Below, piece after piece: positions 1 through 8,721 of a DNA stretch of 35,336 nucleotides. Within the stretch, counting starts at the first letter, position 1; every line of letters begins with the position of its first letter. Origin of the DNA: Erginobacter sp964587835 (GTDB lineage: Bacteria; Auribacterota; Erginobacteria; Erginobacterales; Erginobacteraceae); the NCBI GenBank assembly GCA_964587835.1, contig CAZPMN010000029.1:1-35336 (forward strand), in the 5' to 3' direction. The translations under genes and the position numbers were made by a program. The notes beneath the pieces were generated by a model. That model was not told the DNA's origin. It was given only the letters and a program-made list of their open reading frames with translations, and did no database searches.

Positions 1-51
1 GGCGCCCAGGCCGCCATCATCACTCAATCCTCGAGATTTGGTTTCTTGATT

Positions 52-1194
52 ATGAAAGAAGTCCGGACCCAGTTCTTCAACCTGGAAAAATCGTTTGCCC
101 TGGAGCAAGCCCCTGGTTTTGGACCTCTCCATCTGGCCTACGAGATCTGCGGCGAACTTTCCCCCGCTAAGGATAACGCCGTCCTGCTCTTCCACGCCCT
201 CACCGGCAGCCAGCACGCCGCCGGGATCAACCCCTCTGTCCCCGGAGTCGGAGCCCTCTGGCGCGAAGAATGCCGGACCGGCTGGTGGCACTCTTTTATC
301 GGGCCGGGCAAGCCCATCGACACTCGGAATTTCTCGATCATCTGCGCCAACTATCTCGGAGGGTGCTACGGATCCACCGGGCCCAGGAGCCGCCATCCCC
401 GAACCGGGAAGCCATACGGGGGTTCGTTCCCCTGGATCACGGCCAACGATATCATCGACTCCCAAGTCCGGCTGCTCGACCACCTCGGGATCGACCGCCT
501 CCACGCCGTCATCGGCCCCTCCCTGGGGGGGATGCTGGCCCTTAATTTCGCCGTCCGCTACCCCGGACGGGTGGGGACCGTGATCCCGATCGCCGCCGGG
601 ATGGAAGTTCCTCTGCTTCAGCGAATTCACAACTTCGAACAAATCCAAGCCATTGAGGGGGACCCTGCATTCCGGGGAGGCAACTATCACGGACACCGGC
701 GACCCGAACGGGGACTGGCCCTGGCCCGGATGATCTCCCACAAAACCTTCGTTTCGCTCCGCTCAATGGCCTTCCGGGCTCGGAAGGAGGTCCTCGACCA
801 AAACATCGCCGGCGGACACCGCTACCAGATCAGCCACCCAGTGGAGTCCTATCTCCTCCATCAGGCGGGGAAATTCGTCCGCCGCTTCGACGCCAACACC
901 TACCTGAGAATTCTCGGCTTCTGGCAGAACTTCGACCTGGTCCGGGATGGCGGCGGGCGGGGTCCGGGAATGATCTTCAATCGGTGCCGGAACCAGCGTT
1001 ACCTGGTCTTCAGTATTGACTCCGACGTCTGTTTTTACCCCGAGGACCAGGCATACCTGGTCCGCCGGCTCCAGGCCTCCCGAGTACCCTGCCGGCATAT
1101 TACGGTCCATTCCGCCAAGGGTCACGACGCTTTCCTGCTCGAACCGAGTCTCTTCGCCCCCTACCTGAGGTATACCCTGGAGGAGAAGTGGTGA
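52..1194 (+). CDS. metX: Homoserine O-acetyltransferase (MetX), alpha/beta hydrolase
   Basis: Predicted to acetylate L-homoserine from acetyl-CoA, the activating step of methionine synthesis by direct sulfhydrylation; cytoplasmic. The 380-residue product has the usual family length. Visible hallmarks are the LTGSQHAAG segment, the IGPGKPIDT and LGGCYGSTGP motifs, and TGKPYGGSFP. The nucleophile elbow is GPSLGG, with Ser157, where the commonest MetX form is GGSMGG. The probable catalytic Asp325 lies in SIDSDVCFYP and His358 in AKGHDAFLLE. I chose ATG at 52 because the homology begins with EVRTQFFNLE; a TTG at 46 is in frame. No clear ribosome binding site is visible, and the frame stays open to the window edge. 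The stop overlaps the start of the next gene, implying translational coupling. The GPSLGG variant leaves some doubt about the exact acyl donor, since some MetX-like enzymes use succinyl-CoA. Confidence 0.88.
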   Translation: MKEVRTQFFNLEKSFALEQAPGFGPLHLAYEICGELSPAKDNAVLLFHALTGSQHAAGINPSVPGVGALWREECRTGWWHSFIGPGKPIDTRNFSIICANYLGGCYGSTGPRSRHPRTGKPYGGSFPWITANDIIDSQVRLLDHLGIDRLHAVIGPSLGGMLALNFAVRYPGRVGTVIPIAAGMEVPLLQRIHNFEQIQAIEGDPAFRGGNYHGHRRPERGLALARMISHKTFVSLRSMAFRARKEVLDQNIAGGHRYQISHPVESYLLHQAGKFVRRFDANTYLRILGFWQNFDLVRDGGGRGPGMIFNRCRNQRYLVFSIDSDVCFYPEDQAYLVRRLQASRVPCRHITVHSAKGHDAFLLEPSLFAPYLRYTLEEKW

Positions 1195-2111
1195 AGGCAA
1201 GGCGGCGGGAAATTACCGGGCCGGCCGGCGGGAGGGAACTGATCTCCCTCCACGGCGGACATAGCGGCGAGTTCTGCTCTCACGCCGAAGGTACCTTGGA
1301 AGAGGTGATCCGAAGTTACATTGAGAGAGGTTTTGACCGGGTCGGAATTACCGAGCATATGCCCCCAACAGATGACCGTCGGCTCTACCCGGATGAACGC
1401 GCGGCGGGGCTGGATGTTGCCGCCCTCCATCGCCGCTTCGCCCGCTACATCACCGTCGGGCGCCGGCTCCAGGACAAATACGCCTCCTCGATCACCGTCT
1501 TTATCGGTTTTGAAACCGAAGCCTGGTCCGGTTACGGCCCGGCAGTTCGGACCCTGGTCAAGACCTTTCGGCCCGATTATCTGGTGGGGTCGGTCCACCA
1601 CGTGGCGGATATCCCTTTCGATTACAGTCCGGCGGATTACCGGGCCGCTGTGGAACATTTCGGCGGAATCACGGAGCTTTATCTGAACTATTTCGAAATC
1701 CAGCTGGAGACAATCGAGCGCCTCCGCCCCGGCGTGGTCGGTCATTTCGACCTTATCCGGCTGCACGATCCCGGCTGGGAGCAGCGGCTGGGTAACCGGG
1801 AAATTTCCGGCCGGATCCGGCGTAACCTGAAGCGGATGAGGGAGCTCTCGCTGATCCTTGACTGCGACTGCCGGCTACTCCCGGAGGGTGGAGAGCCCTA
1901 TCCCGCCCGGAGGATCCTGCGCTGGGCCCGGGAACTGGGGGTGGCCGCCGTGCCGGGGGATGATTCTCACTCTCCCGAACAGGCCGGGCGCGGTATCCGG
2001 AAAGGGATTGAGCTGTTACGGAGCCTGGATTTTTCCACCGACTGGCCGCTTCCCAAGATGGCCTCTCCCGGCGGGAAGTATGACTTGACAGCCACCACCG
2101 GATCGGCCTAG
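1191..2111 (+). CDS. PHP-domain phosphatase, histidinol-phosphatase (HisK/HisJ) family
   Basis: A polymerase/histidinol-phosphatase (PHP) metal-dependent phosphoesterase of 306 residues. Members of this subfamily are usually annotated as histidinol-phosphatase, which dephosphorylates L-histidinol phosphate in histidine synthesis. The N-terminal metal motif reads SLHGGHSGEFCSHA rather than a simple HxH. It is followed by GITEHMPP, then GFETEAW, GSVHHVADIPFDY, a GHFDLIRLH segment and a late DDSHSPEQAG, matching the order of PHP metal ligands. GTG at 1191 is preferred because GGAGGAG at 1179-1185 lies five bases upstream; it gives a GTGA overlap with the metX stop. An in-frame GTG at 1188 is possible. 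No other his gene is nearby, so the true substrate could differ. The following genes encode two more phosphatase-type proteins on the same strand. Confidence 0.8.
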   Translation: MKARRREITGPAGGRELISLHGGHSGEFCSHAEGTLEEVIRSYIERGFDRVGITEHMPPTDDRRLYPDERAAGLDVAALHRRFARYITVGRRLQDKYASSITVFIGFETEAWSGYGPAVRTLVKTFRPDYLVGSVHHVADIPFDYSPADYRAAVEHFGGITELYLNYFEIQLETIERLRPGVVGHFDLIRLHDPGWEQRLGNREISGRIRRNLKRMRELSLILDCDCRLLPEGGEPYPARRILRWARELGVAAVPGDDSHSPEQAGRGIRKGIELLRSLDFSTDWPLPKMASPGGKYDLTATTGSA

Positions 2112-2125
2112 CTTGGGTCGGGATA

Positions 2126-2917
2126 ATGCGACGAACGGGAACTTCGCAGATGAATCATCAAGACCACTCGCCCCAAAAAGATATCTCCCTCCCCCTTCCG
2201 GCCCGAGGTACGCTGTTGATTATCGACCGGGACGCCACCATCATCTCCAGCCGGAAGATGGCTTACTCCTGTTACCGGGAGGCCTTTGACCGGGTGATCA
2301 GGAAATCGGACCCCAGCGCGGGGTTGCTCGACGAGAAGCTTTTCAGCCAGGCTTATCATCCTTTCACTCGAACCGGGATTTACGAAACCTACTATCCCGG
2401 ACTGAAAGAGCCTGAGCTGAAGAAAATCGGCGAAGTCAGCTGGAAATTTTATCTCGATAACTACAGCCAGCCCGAGTTCAACCAGCTGATCCCGGCGATG
2501 GACGAATGCCTCCGGGCCATCAAGGCGGCCGGAGCCCTGATCGTCATCCTTACCGTCAGCGAAGCTGGAGGGGAATGGCTACAGCGATACCGGATTTCGT
2601 TCGATGGCTACTTCAGCCTCAGCCGAATGAGGAGGGAGGGGGTGATATCCGGCGGGAAGCCGGAAGCGATTCAACACATTCTCGCGCTCCACGGCAAGTC
2701 CCCCCGGGAGGCGGTCACCATTGGGGACAATCCCAAAGACCACGTCGAGGAGATAGTCTCGATCGGTACCGCCTTCGGGCTGCACTGCCCGGAAGCCCGC
2801 CGGGACCTGAAAGCGGCGGTCGATATCTATGTCCGCCGGGTGGAGCAGCTAAGCGATGTTTTCCAGGCCCGCCCGGATCCCGGCTCCCGAGCGGACGGAA
2901 CCTCCGGCCCGGCCTGA
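2126..2917 (+). CDS. HAD-superfamily hydrolase, phosphoglycolate-phosphatase-like
   Basis: A 263-residue haloacid-dehalogenase-type phosphatase. Motif I is IIDRDAT (Asp nucleophile and Asp general acid, with Ala replacing the frequent Gly of DxDGT). Motif II is in IVILTVS, and motif III/IV is TIGDNPKDHVEEI, preceded by a conserved Lys in GGKPEAI. A helical cap occupies roughly residues 40-125. The layout matches the Gph/PGP branch, but the substrate cannot be read from sequence. Start choice is uncertain: ATG 2126 follows a weak GGGATA, while ATG 2150 would shorten the product by 8 residues that carry no recognisable fold. The gene begins 14 bases after the PHP gene and is followed by sixA, so it is probably in one operon. 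Confidence 0.8.
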   Translation: MRRTGTSQMNHQDHSPQKDISLPLPARGTLLIIDRDATIISSRKMAYSCYREAFDRVIRKSDPSAGLLDEKLFSQAYHPFTRTGIYETYYPGLKEPELKKIGEVSWKFYLDNYSQPEFNQLIPAMDECLRAIKAAGALIVILTVSEAGGEWLQRYRISFDGYFSLSRMRREGVISGGKPEAIQHILALHGKSPREAVTIGDNPKDHVEEIVSIGTAFGLHCPEARRDLKAAVDIYVRRVEQLSDVFQARPDPGSRADGTSGPA

Positions 2918-2938
2918 TCACCGAAAAGGAGAGACCAG

Positions 2939-3400
2939 ATGAAACTTTACCTGCTGCGGCACGGCGAACCGCAACCGAAGGAGAAAGATCCAGACCGGAG
3001 GCTGACCCCCCGGGGCCAGCTTGACATTACCAGTATCGGACGTTTTCTCGAACAGAACGGACTCTTCATTCCCGAGATCTGGCACAGCGAGAAACACCGG
3101 GTCCGGGAGACGGCCGAGATCATCGCCCCGGCGGTCGGCACCGAACGCCTGCTGCCCAGGACCGGCCTTGCTCCACTCGATCCGGTCGAACCAATCCGAG
3201 CCGAGATGATCGGCCGGGAGGAGGACCTGATGCTGGTCGGCCATCTCCCCTTTCTCGGCCGGCTGGCCGGTCAACTCCTCGGCTGTTCCCCGGAAAACCC
3301 GATCTTCCGCTTCGAAACCGGAGAGATCATCTGCCTGGAGCGCAACGATGCGGGCACCTGGCAGTTGCTCTTCGCGATCTGTCCACGGCTGCTGGAGTAA
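2939..3400 (+). CDS. sixA: SixA-like histidine phosphatase
   Basis: A 153-residue member of the histidine phosphatase (phosphoglycerate-mutase-like) superfamily, the length typical of SixA. The catalytic RHG triplet is at residues 7-9 (YLLRHGEP). The SEKHRVRETAEII segment supplies the second Arg, and LVGHLPFLGRL holds the second His. In E. coli SixA removes phosphate from phosphohistidine on HPt or PTS proteins; whether that is the target here is inference. AAAGGAGAG at 2925-2933 precedes ATG 2939 at good spacing. It follows the HAD gene by 21 bases, and both are likely co-transcribed from upstream. Confidence 0.87.
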   Translation: MKLYLLRHGEPQPKEKDPDRRLTPRGQLDITSIGRFLEQNGLFIPEIWHSEKHRVRETAEIIAPAVGTERLLPRTGLAPLDPVEPIRAEMIGREEDLMLVGHLPFLGRLAGQLLGCSPENPIFRFETGEIICLERNDAGTWQLLFAICPRLLE

Positions 3401-3424
3401 AAACTGCGGAGAAAGACCCCTGAA

Positions 3425-4540
3425 GTGAATCCCCCGCTTCCGATTGCGCTCCCGGGGCGGAAAGTATCCCTGCGCGCCGTCTGGATCGCCGTCGTACTTT
3501 TCGCCGGGTCGGCCCGGCTGGGTCGGGCGGAAGAAGCGCCCTCTCCTTCCCCCGCCGTCTCTCCCCAGCCCTCGTCCTCTCCCCGCCAGATGACCACCCC
3601 CATCCCGGGCTCGGATGAGGAGACCGTCGTCGACACGACCCAGAGGCGGATCTCCCGGCTCCTGTCGGCAGAGGTCTTCCGGTTCGACTCCTTCTTCGGG
3701 GACCGAAACCTGGACGACGAAATTCAGACCCCCTGGCTCCGGGTCCGGGGCGGGGTGGAGTGGAATGAGGGCTGGGATTTCGAATTCAAGCAGCGTTTCC
3801 GGGTCTACCTTCCCCTCCCGATCCTGGAGAACCGCCTGGGCGCCTTCATCGGAACCGATGAAGACGGGCGGGAAGATGATCCGGACTACTTCGACGACAA
3901 GAGTGACGATTCCGGGGCGGCCGGGCTGCGCTACTTTTTCCGCGAGCGCCAGAACTTCGACGCCAACTTCAACACCGGCGCCCGGCTCAAGTCCGGCAAG
4001 CCGGTAATCTACCTCAAGCCGATGGTCCGGGGCAAGTTCACCTGGGGGAAAATTTACTTCGAACCCCGGCAGTACGTCTTCTGGTACAGCGACGACGGCC
4101 TCGGGGAGGAGACCGATCTCGAGTTGAACTACGCGTTCAACCGGCACTTCCTCCTCCGCTTCGAACCGGACTTCGTCTACTCCAACACCAGCCAGGGTGT
4201 GGACTTCTCGCAGGAGATCAGTCTGCGCTACGTCGACTATAGCTATGACAATTATCCCCATTTCGCCGTCAGCCTGACCTGGACCTCCGAAGGCCACACC
4301 CACCCCTCGGCCAAGTACGCTCAGCACCAGCTCACCCTCCGCTTCCGCCACCGGATCTGGCGGCCCTGGCTCCGGCTGGAGTACGGTCCCCGCCTGACCT
4401 GGAAACGGGAGGTGCCCGGAGACGAAGACGACTTCGAAGAATACTGGAGGAGACACTCCCCCTCCTTCCTGGTCTACCTTGAGATTCTCTTCGAGGACCT
4501 CCTGGCCGGGAAAGAGCCCGCGGGGACAAGGGGCGGCTGA
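3425..4540 (+). CDS. Predicted outer-membrane beta-barrel protein, unknown function
   Basis: I do not recognise a named family. The 371-residue product starts at a GTG with a GGAGA about 12 bases upstream. It has a basic N-terminus, a hydrophobic segment VWIAVVLFAGSARLG and a likely cleavage after GRA near residue 35. A Pro/Ser-rich low-complexity linker follows (about 36-65). The remainder consists of alternating aromatic/hydrophobic strands such as WDFEFKQRFRVYLPL, LRVRGGVEWN, KIYFEPRQYVFWY, HFLLRFEPDFVY and WLRLEYGPRLTW, separated by acidic turns. This is the pattern of an outer-membrane barrel. The final residues before the Lys/Gly-rich tail (FLVYLEILFEDLL) could be a closing strand. It lies 24 bases after sixA, so may share its transcript. 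A role as porin or surface protein is inference. Confidence 0.7.
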   Translation: MNPPLPIALPGRKVSLRAVWIAVVLFAGSARLGRAEEAPSPSPAVSPQPSSSPRQMTTPIPGSDEETVVDTTQRRISRLLSAEVFRFDSFFGDRNLDDEIQTPWLRVRGGVEWNEGWDFEFKQRFRVYLPLPILENRLGAFIGTDEDGREDDPDYFDDKSDDSGAAGLRYFFRERQNFDANFNTGARLKSGKPVIYLKPMVRGKFTWGKIYFEPRQYVFWYSDDGLGEETDLELNYAFNRHFLLRFEPDFVYSNTSQGVDFSQEISLRYVDYSYDNYPHFAVSLTWTSEGHTHPSAKYAQHQLTLRFRHRIWRPWLRLEYGPRLTWKREVPGDEDDFEEYWRRHSPSFLVYLEILFEDLLAGKEPAGTRGG

Positions 4541-4562
4541 ACCGGTCCCGGCCGGGCAATGA

Positions 4563-5207
4563 TCAGTATCCGGCGGTGGATTGCCTTTTTCTTTGCACCA
4601 CCAACCGGACCAGCAGGACCAGGACCACCACCGCCGTAAGCAGGATGATCAGGCGATGATAGGCGGAGAGGCAGCGGTCGATCACATCGACGTTCGCCCC
4701 CAGGAGCATCCCCAGGTAGATGATCAGGGAATTCCAGAGCAGGGCGCTGAAGAGCGCACAACCGAAAGTCCGACCCGGCTCCGTCTTTAAAACTCCCGAG
4801 GCCAGGCTGATCGCCGAGCGGGTCCCGGGAAGAAAACGGTTGGCGGCGATGAACCAATAGCCGTATCTCCCGAACCAGCGTTCGCTCCGGTCCAGGGCTT
4901 CCCGGGAAAAAAGCTTCACCCGCCCCCGACGCAGCACCCGGTCTCCCAGGTAGGTTCCAATCAGATACATCGCCATAAATCCAAGAGCGCTGGACAGGCT
5001 GACCGCTAAAACCAGGGGGATGTAACTCCATTCAGCCGCGGACAGTCCCGACGCCCCCACGATCACCACCACGTCACTCGGCGAGGGGGGGAAGAGATTC
5101 TCGATGAAGGCGAAGAAGACCACGATCAGGTAGATCCAGATCGGATCGATCGCTTCCAGCTGTGCCAGCAGTGTCTCCAGCATCTCAGCAGCCCGAACCG
5201 GACTCAC
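4563..5207 (-). CDS. DedA family (VTT-domain) membrane protein
   Basis: A DedA/SNARE-associated (VTT domain) integral membrane protein of about 214 residues. Family members are proposed lipid (for example undecaprenyl phosphate) flippases needed for envelope homeostasis. Visible marks are the N-terminal FAFIENLFPPSPSDVVVIVGAS (the E-x-x-x-P-P-x-P re-entrant motif), and YLGDRVLRRGRVKLF. Next come the RYGYWFIAANRFLPGTRSAISLASGV segment with the family's conserved Arg and Pro-Gly, and several hydrophobic helices including LIILLTAVVVLVLLVRLVV near the C-terminus. The start is uncertain: GTG at 5207 or ATG at 5183, the latter giving METLL-type homology closer to the family. It is convergent with the outer-membrane protein gene and divergent from the DUF2270 gene. 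Confidence 0.86.
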   Translation of the reverse strand: MSPVRAAEMLETLLAQLEAIDPIWIYLIVVFFAFIENLFPPSPSDVVVIVGASGLSAAEWSYIPLVLAVSLSSALGFMAMYLIGTYLGDRVLRRGRVKLFSREALDRSERWFGRYGYWFIAANRFLPGTRSAISLASGVLKTEPGRTFGCALFSALLWNSLIIYLGMLLGANVDVIDRCLSAYHRLIILLTAVVVLVLLVRLVVQRKRQSTAGY

Positions 5208-5386
5208 TTCCCGGCGGCGACAATCCGGTTTGGACAGATTGTAGCCTCTCTCCGAGGCGGCCCGAAGGGCGATCTCCGGAAAATATCGTCCCGGGAAGAT
5301 CGGAGATTGCCAGATCGTCCGGATTATTCCATAATAGATTTTTCAATGGGATAGTTTGCCATCCATCTCTCACGGACACAGAGCAT

Positions 5387-6073
5387 ATGAACGATAATCA
5401 GGCGGGAAAGCGGGACAGTCTCCTCGACGGACCGACCGAGAGCAACGCCGTAGTTCATTTTTACCGGGCGCTGGTAACCCGCTCCAACGCCTGGCGCCGG
5501 ATCATTGACAACACCACCAACTGGGCGGTGGCGGCGACGGCGGCAATGTTCAGCTTCGGATTTTCCGGCCGGGAGGCCGGGCACGTCGTACTCTTCCTGG
5601 CCCATTTTCTAATCCTGATGTTCCTGATGATCGAGGCGCGGCGTTACTGCTTCTACACCGCCATCGACTGGCGGGTGCGGCTGCTGGAAACGGAATTCTT
5701 CGCCCACATCCTGGCCGGGGACCGGGAAACGGCGGGGCGGGGCAACTGGAGGGACAAGCTGGCCAAGTACGTGGTTACCCCTTACCAGCCGCTCTCGATC
5801 CGGGAAGCGTTGAGCCTCCGGCTGAGCCGTACCTATATCTGGGTTTTTCTTCTCCTGTCCGTCGCCTGGCTGATCCGGATCGCCTCCTATCCCGAAACCG
5901 TCTCTTCCCTCTCCCAGCTCTCGGCCCAATCCGGGTTCAGGTTCGTTCCCGGGTGGGTGACCTGGCTGATTCTGTTGGGGTTATACTCCCTGCTGGGCGG
6001 AGCGATCCTTTCCCTGCAGAAGACCAAACGACGGCTCGACCGGGAAGGATTCAGCCTCGGCCAGAGGGACTAG
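5387..6073 (+). CDS. DUF2270 family integral membrane protein
   Basis: A 228-residue membrane protein matching my memory of DUF2270. The characteristic run VVHFYRALVTRSNAWRRIID followed by NTTNWAVAATAAMFSF is present. It is followed by a hydrophobic helix (VVLFLAHFLILMFLMI), then EARRYCFYTAIDWRVRLLETEF, a core signature of the family. Two further helices are at about residues 150-165 (YIWVFLLLSVAWLIRIA) and 190-210 (VTWLILLGLYSLLGGAIL). Function is unknown. ATG 5387 was chosen because it directly precedes the family-like N-terminus; no convincing Shine-Dalgarno sequence is visible. The gene stands alone, divergent from the DedA gene and convergent with the histidine kinase. Confidence 0.82.
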   Translation: MNDNQAGKRDSLLDGPTESNAVVHFYRALVTRSNAWRRIIDNTTNWAVAATAAMFSFGFSGREAGHVVLFLAHFLILMFLMIEARRYCFYTAIDWRVRLLETEFFAHILAGDRETAGRGNWRDKLAKYVVTPYQPLSIREALSLRLSRTYIWVFLLLSVAWLIRIASYPETVSSLSQLSAQSGFRFVPGWVTWLILLGLYSLLGGAILSLQKTKRRLDREGFSLGQRD

Positions 6074-6200
6074 CGGAATTCCTCCCCCCCGAACCGGAAT
6101 CCACCGGCGGCCCTTCCCTCCCATTCCGGTCGTCGTATGCTTGCGTGCCCGGAATGCGCAGGGTTGGAAAGCTTAACTGATAAGAACGATTACGATCCCC

Positions 6201-8273
6201 TCAGACGCCGTAAATTACGGTTCTCAACTTACGCATCAAATCCCGCATTGAGAACGGTTTCTGGATAAACTGGACCCCGGCCGCGAGCTCGCCGCGCCGG
6301 GAGATTGTCTCGCTGGGAAAACCGGACATATACAAGATCCGGACCGACGGCTGGATCTTCCGAATCCGTTCGGCCAGGGCGCGGCCGCTCATTTCCGGCA
6401 TAACCACGTCGGTTATCAGCACATCAATCTCCCCGCCCCGATCCCGGATCAGGCCCAAGGCCTCCTGCGGACTCGCGGCGGCCAGAACCGTGTAACCGTG
6501 CTCCCGGAGCATATCGGCGTTGGTCTTTAAAACCGTGGGATCGTCATCCACCAGGAGGATGTTCTTCTGCCCATGCGCGTGAAGGGCAGCCCGGCTGCCC
6601 CTGGGGGGAGGTACGATCGGGCGCGCACCCCGGTGCCGCGGGAGGTAGATCCGGAAAGTCGTGCCTTGGCCCGGCTCGCTTTCGACATCGATGAAGCCCT
6701 TGTTCTGCTTGATGATCCCGTAGATGGTCGCCAGTCCGAGTCCGGTCCCGTGGTTCTGCTGCTTTCGGGTAAAGAACGGTTCGAAGATGCTGCCCAGGGT
6801 CTTCCCATCCATCCCGCAACCGTCATCGGAGACCTCCAGCATCAGGTATTCGCCGGGAAGAATGTCCATCGGACGGTTCTGGTCGGTCTCGTAGAAGGCG
6901 GCGTTCTCGGTAGCGATGGCGATCCGGCCGACACCGGAGATGGCGTCCCGGGCGTTAACACAGAGGTTGGTCAGGATCTGATCGAACTGCGAAGGGTCGA
7001 TCTTGATCGGCCAGGCGTTCAGGGCCGGGTGCCAGTCCAACTCGATGTCCTCGCCGATCAGCCGCCGCAGCATACTGAGGATGGCGGTAACGGCTTCATT
7101 GGGATCTATGACCCGGGGGGCCACCACCTGTTTCCGCGCGAAGGTCAGCAGTTGCCGGGTGAGGGCGGCGGAGCGTTCGGCGGCCTGGCGGATCTCGTTG
7201 AGGTTTTCACAGAGGGGATGATCCGGAGAAAGCTTCATCTGGGCCAGATCCGCGTGACCGATGATCACCCCCAGCATATTGTTGAAATCATGAGCCACCC
7301 CCCCGGCCAGCCGGCCGATCGACTCCATCTTCCGGGCCTGGTTCAACTGGGTCTGCAGTCTTTCCCGCTCCTCTTCCTCCCGCTTGCGCTCCGTGATATC
7401 CTGGATCGTCGCGAAGACCACCGGCGGCCTCCCCTCCCGGCGCTTGATGACGCCGGCCGTGTGGACCCATAATACCTCCCCGTCCTTGCAAAGGACGCGG
7501 TATTCGTTGGGGGTCAGCTCATTCGCCGGGGAGACGGTACAACTTTCGAGCCACCTTCCGACCCGTTCCCGGTCGTCCGGGTGATGGACCCGGGCATTGA
7601 CCTGCTCGTAATCGAAGGTCTCCGATTTGGGGTACTTCAGCAGATCGTGCAGCGCCTCCGACCAGGCAACCGAGCCGGTCTCCAGGTCCCAGGTGAAGTC
7701 GCCCATCCGGGCGATCCGCTGGGCGGCGATCAGCCTCCGCTCGCTCTCGCGGAGGGCGGCTTCCGCCTCCCGGCGGGCCTGGACCTCCCGCTCCGCTTCC
7801 TGCATCTTGTGCTCGAGCTTTCTCACCAGCCGCTGGCTGTAGAGCCTTAAGACCTCCTCCTCCCCCACTGGCTCCGGCGGGGAGACTGCGGCGGAGGAGC
7901 GGTTACGGGCGGAGGCCAGGACCTCGTCGATCACCCGGAGCAGTTCTTCCGGCTCGCAGGGTTTTTCCAGGAACCGGTCCGCCCCCAGCTTGAGCGCGAA
8001 ATCCTCGTCCTGGTTCCCGGTGTAGGTGGCGGTGTAGAAGATAAAGGGGGTGGTCTTCAGCTTCTCGTCCGTTTTGATCTTCCGGCAGAGCTGGAATCCG
8101 TCCATCACCGGCATCAGGATATCGCTGATCACCAGTCCGATACCGCCGGCCGTAAGCACTTCCAGGGCCTCGGCACCATTGGTAACCGAGACCACTTCGT
8201 GCCCGCGACCCGCCAGGATGGTTTCAAGCAGATAACGTCCCTCGGCCAGATCGTCCACGATCAGGATCTTCAT
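6201..8273 (-). CDS. Hybrid histidine kinase: receiver - PAS - HisKA - HATPase - receiver
   Basis: A 690-residue soluble signalling protein with no membrane segment. Domains in order: receiver (1-122, phosphoacceptor Asp51 in ISDILMP, Lys in FLEKP); a coiled coil (about 145-182); a PAS domain (about 183-300, with MGDFTWDLETG and the PAC end ITERKREEEERER); and HisKA (about 312-378, His328 in VAHDFNN). The HATPase follows (about 425-546, N-box NLCVNARDA, G1 DDGCGMD, F-box FEPFFT, G2 GTGLGLA). A C-terminal receiver is at 570-690 (Asp622 in LITDVVMP). It likely integrates a cytoplasmic cue and relays phosphate internally. Its ATG overlaps the stop of the upstream receiver gene by four bases (ATGA), so the two are translationally coupled partners. 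Confidence 0.93.
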   Translation of the reverse strand: MKILIVDDLAEGRYLLETILAGRGHEVVSVTNGAEALEVLTAGGIGLVISDILMPVMDGFQLCRKIKTDEKLKTTPFIFYTATYTGNQDEDFALKLGADRFLEKPCEPEELLRVIDEVLASARNRSSAAVSPPEPVGEEEVLRLYSQRLVRKLEHKMQEAEREVQARREAEAALRESERRLIAAQRIARMGDFTWDLETGSVAWSEALHDLLKYPKSETFDYEQVNARVHHPDDRERVGRWLESCTVSPANELTPNEYRVLCKDGEVLWVHTAGVIKRREGRPPVVFATIQDITERKREEEERERLQTQLNQARKMESIGRLAGGVAHDFNNMLGVIIGHADLAQMKLSPDHPLCENLNEIRQAAERSAALTRQLLTFARKQVVAPRVIDPNEAVTAILSMLRRLIGEDIELDWHPALNAWPIKIDPSQFDQILTNLCVNARDAISGVGRIAIATENAAFYETDQNRPMDILPGEYLMLEVSDDGCGMDGKTLGSIFEPFFTRKQQNHGTGLGLATIYGIIKQNKGFIDVESEPGQGTTFRIYLPRHRGARPIVPPPRGSRAALHAHGQKNILLVDDDPTVLKTNADMLREHGYTVLAAASPQEALGLIRDRGGEIDVLITDVVMPEMSGRALAERIRKIQPSVRILYMSGFPSETISRRGELAAGVQFIQKPFSMRDLMRKLRTVIYGV

Positions 8274-8662
8274 CTTGCCTCCTCCCCGGCGTCGGGCGAC
8301 GCCAGATATTGGCGGATCTGGTCCACGAAGGTCTCCGGGTTGATGGGTTTCTCGATGTAACCGGTGGCGCCGGCGGAGAGAATCCTTTCCCGATCCCCCT
8401 CCATCGCGTAGGAGGTAACCGCGATAATCGGCATCCCCGAAAGTTCGGGGCGTTGCTTTAACTCCCCGGCCACGGCGTACCCGTCCATCCCGGGGAGCTG
8501 AATATCCAGAAGCACGGCCCGGGGGCGGTGCTGGACCGCCTGGGCGATCCCGTCCGGCCCGTTATCCGCTCCGATCACGATGAATCCACTCTGCTCGAGG
8601 AGATAGCGGATCAGGTAATAGTTGTTCGGATTGTCTTCAATGACCAGCAGAGTATCGCTCAC
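8270..8662 (-). CDS. Stand-alone response-regulator receiver protein (DivK/CheY-like)
   Basis: A 130-residue single receiver domain without a DNA-binding output. The acidic pocket is IEDNPNN at residues 8-14. The phosphoacceptor is Asp53 in LLDIQLPGMDGY, the conserved Thr/Ser is in IIAVTSYA, and the Lys is in GYIEKPI. The start is GTG 8662 with GGAGG at a seven-base spacing. It ends in an ATGA overlap with the hybrid kinase gene, which strongly suggests the two proteins exchange phosphate. The final target of the pathway is not apparent here; protein-protein output is inference. Confidence 0.92.
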   Translation of the reverse strand: MSDTLLVIEDNPNNYYLIRYLLEQSGFIVIGADNGPDGIAQAVQHRPRAVLLDIQLPGMDGYAVAGELKQRPELSGMPIIAVTSYAMEGDRERILSAGATGYIEKPINPETFVDQIRQYLASPDAGEEAR

Positions 8663-8721
8663 GGGCCAGCCTCCGGTTTATTTGAGCAGGAAAAACGGGC
8701 GCGGTCAAGTTAATGCCCTGG

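Noticed and set aside
1..51. 3' end of an upstream gene such as metY
   Set aside because: No frame gives a recognisable C-terminus. The metX frame is open to the window edge and another frame stops at 47-49 without family similarity.
2918..4456. A long open reading frame (about 510 codons) on the minus strand
   Set aside because: It is antisense to sixA and the outer-membrane protein gene. Its product is a repetitive Pro/Gly/Glu mix without motifs, as expected in GC-rich antisense, while the plus-strand frames are clearly homologous to known folds.
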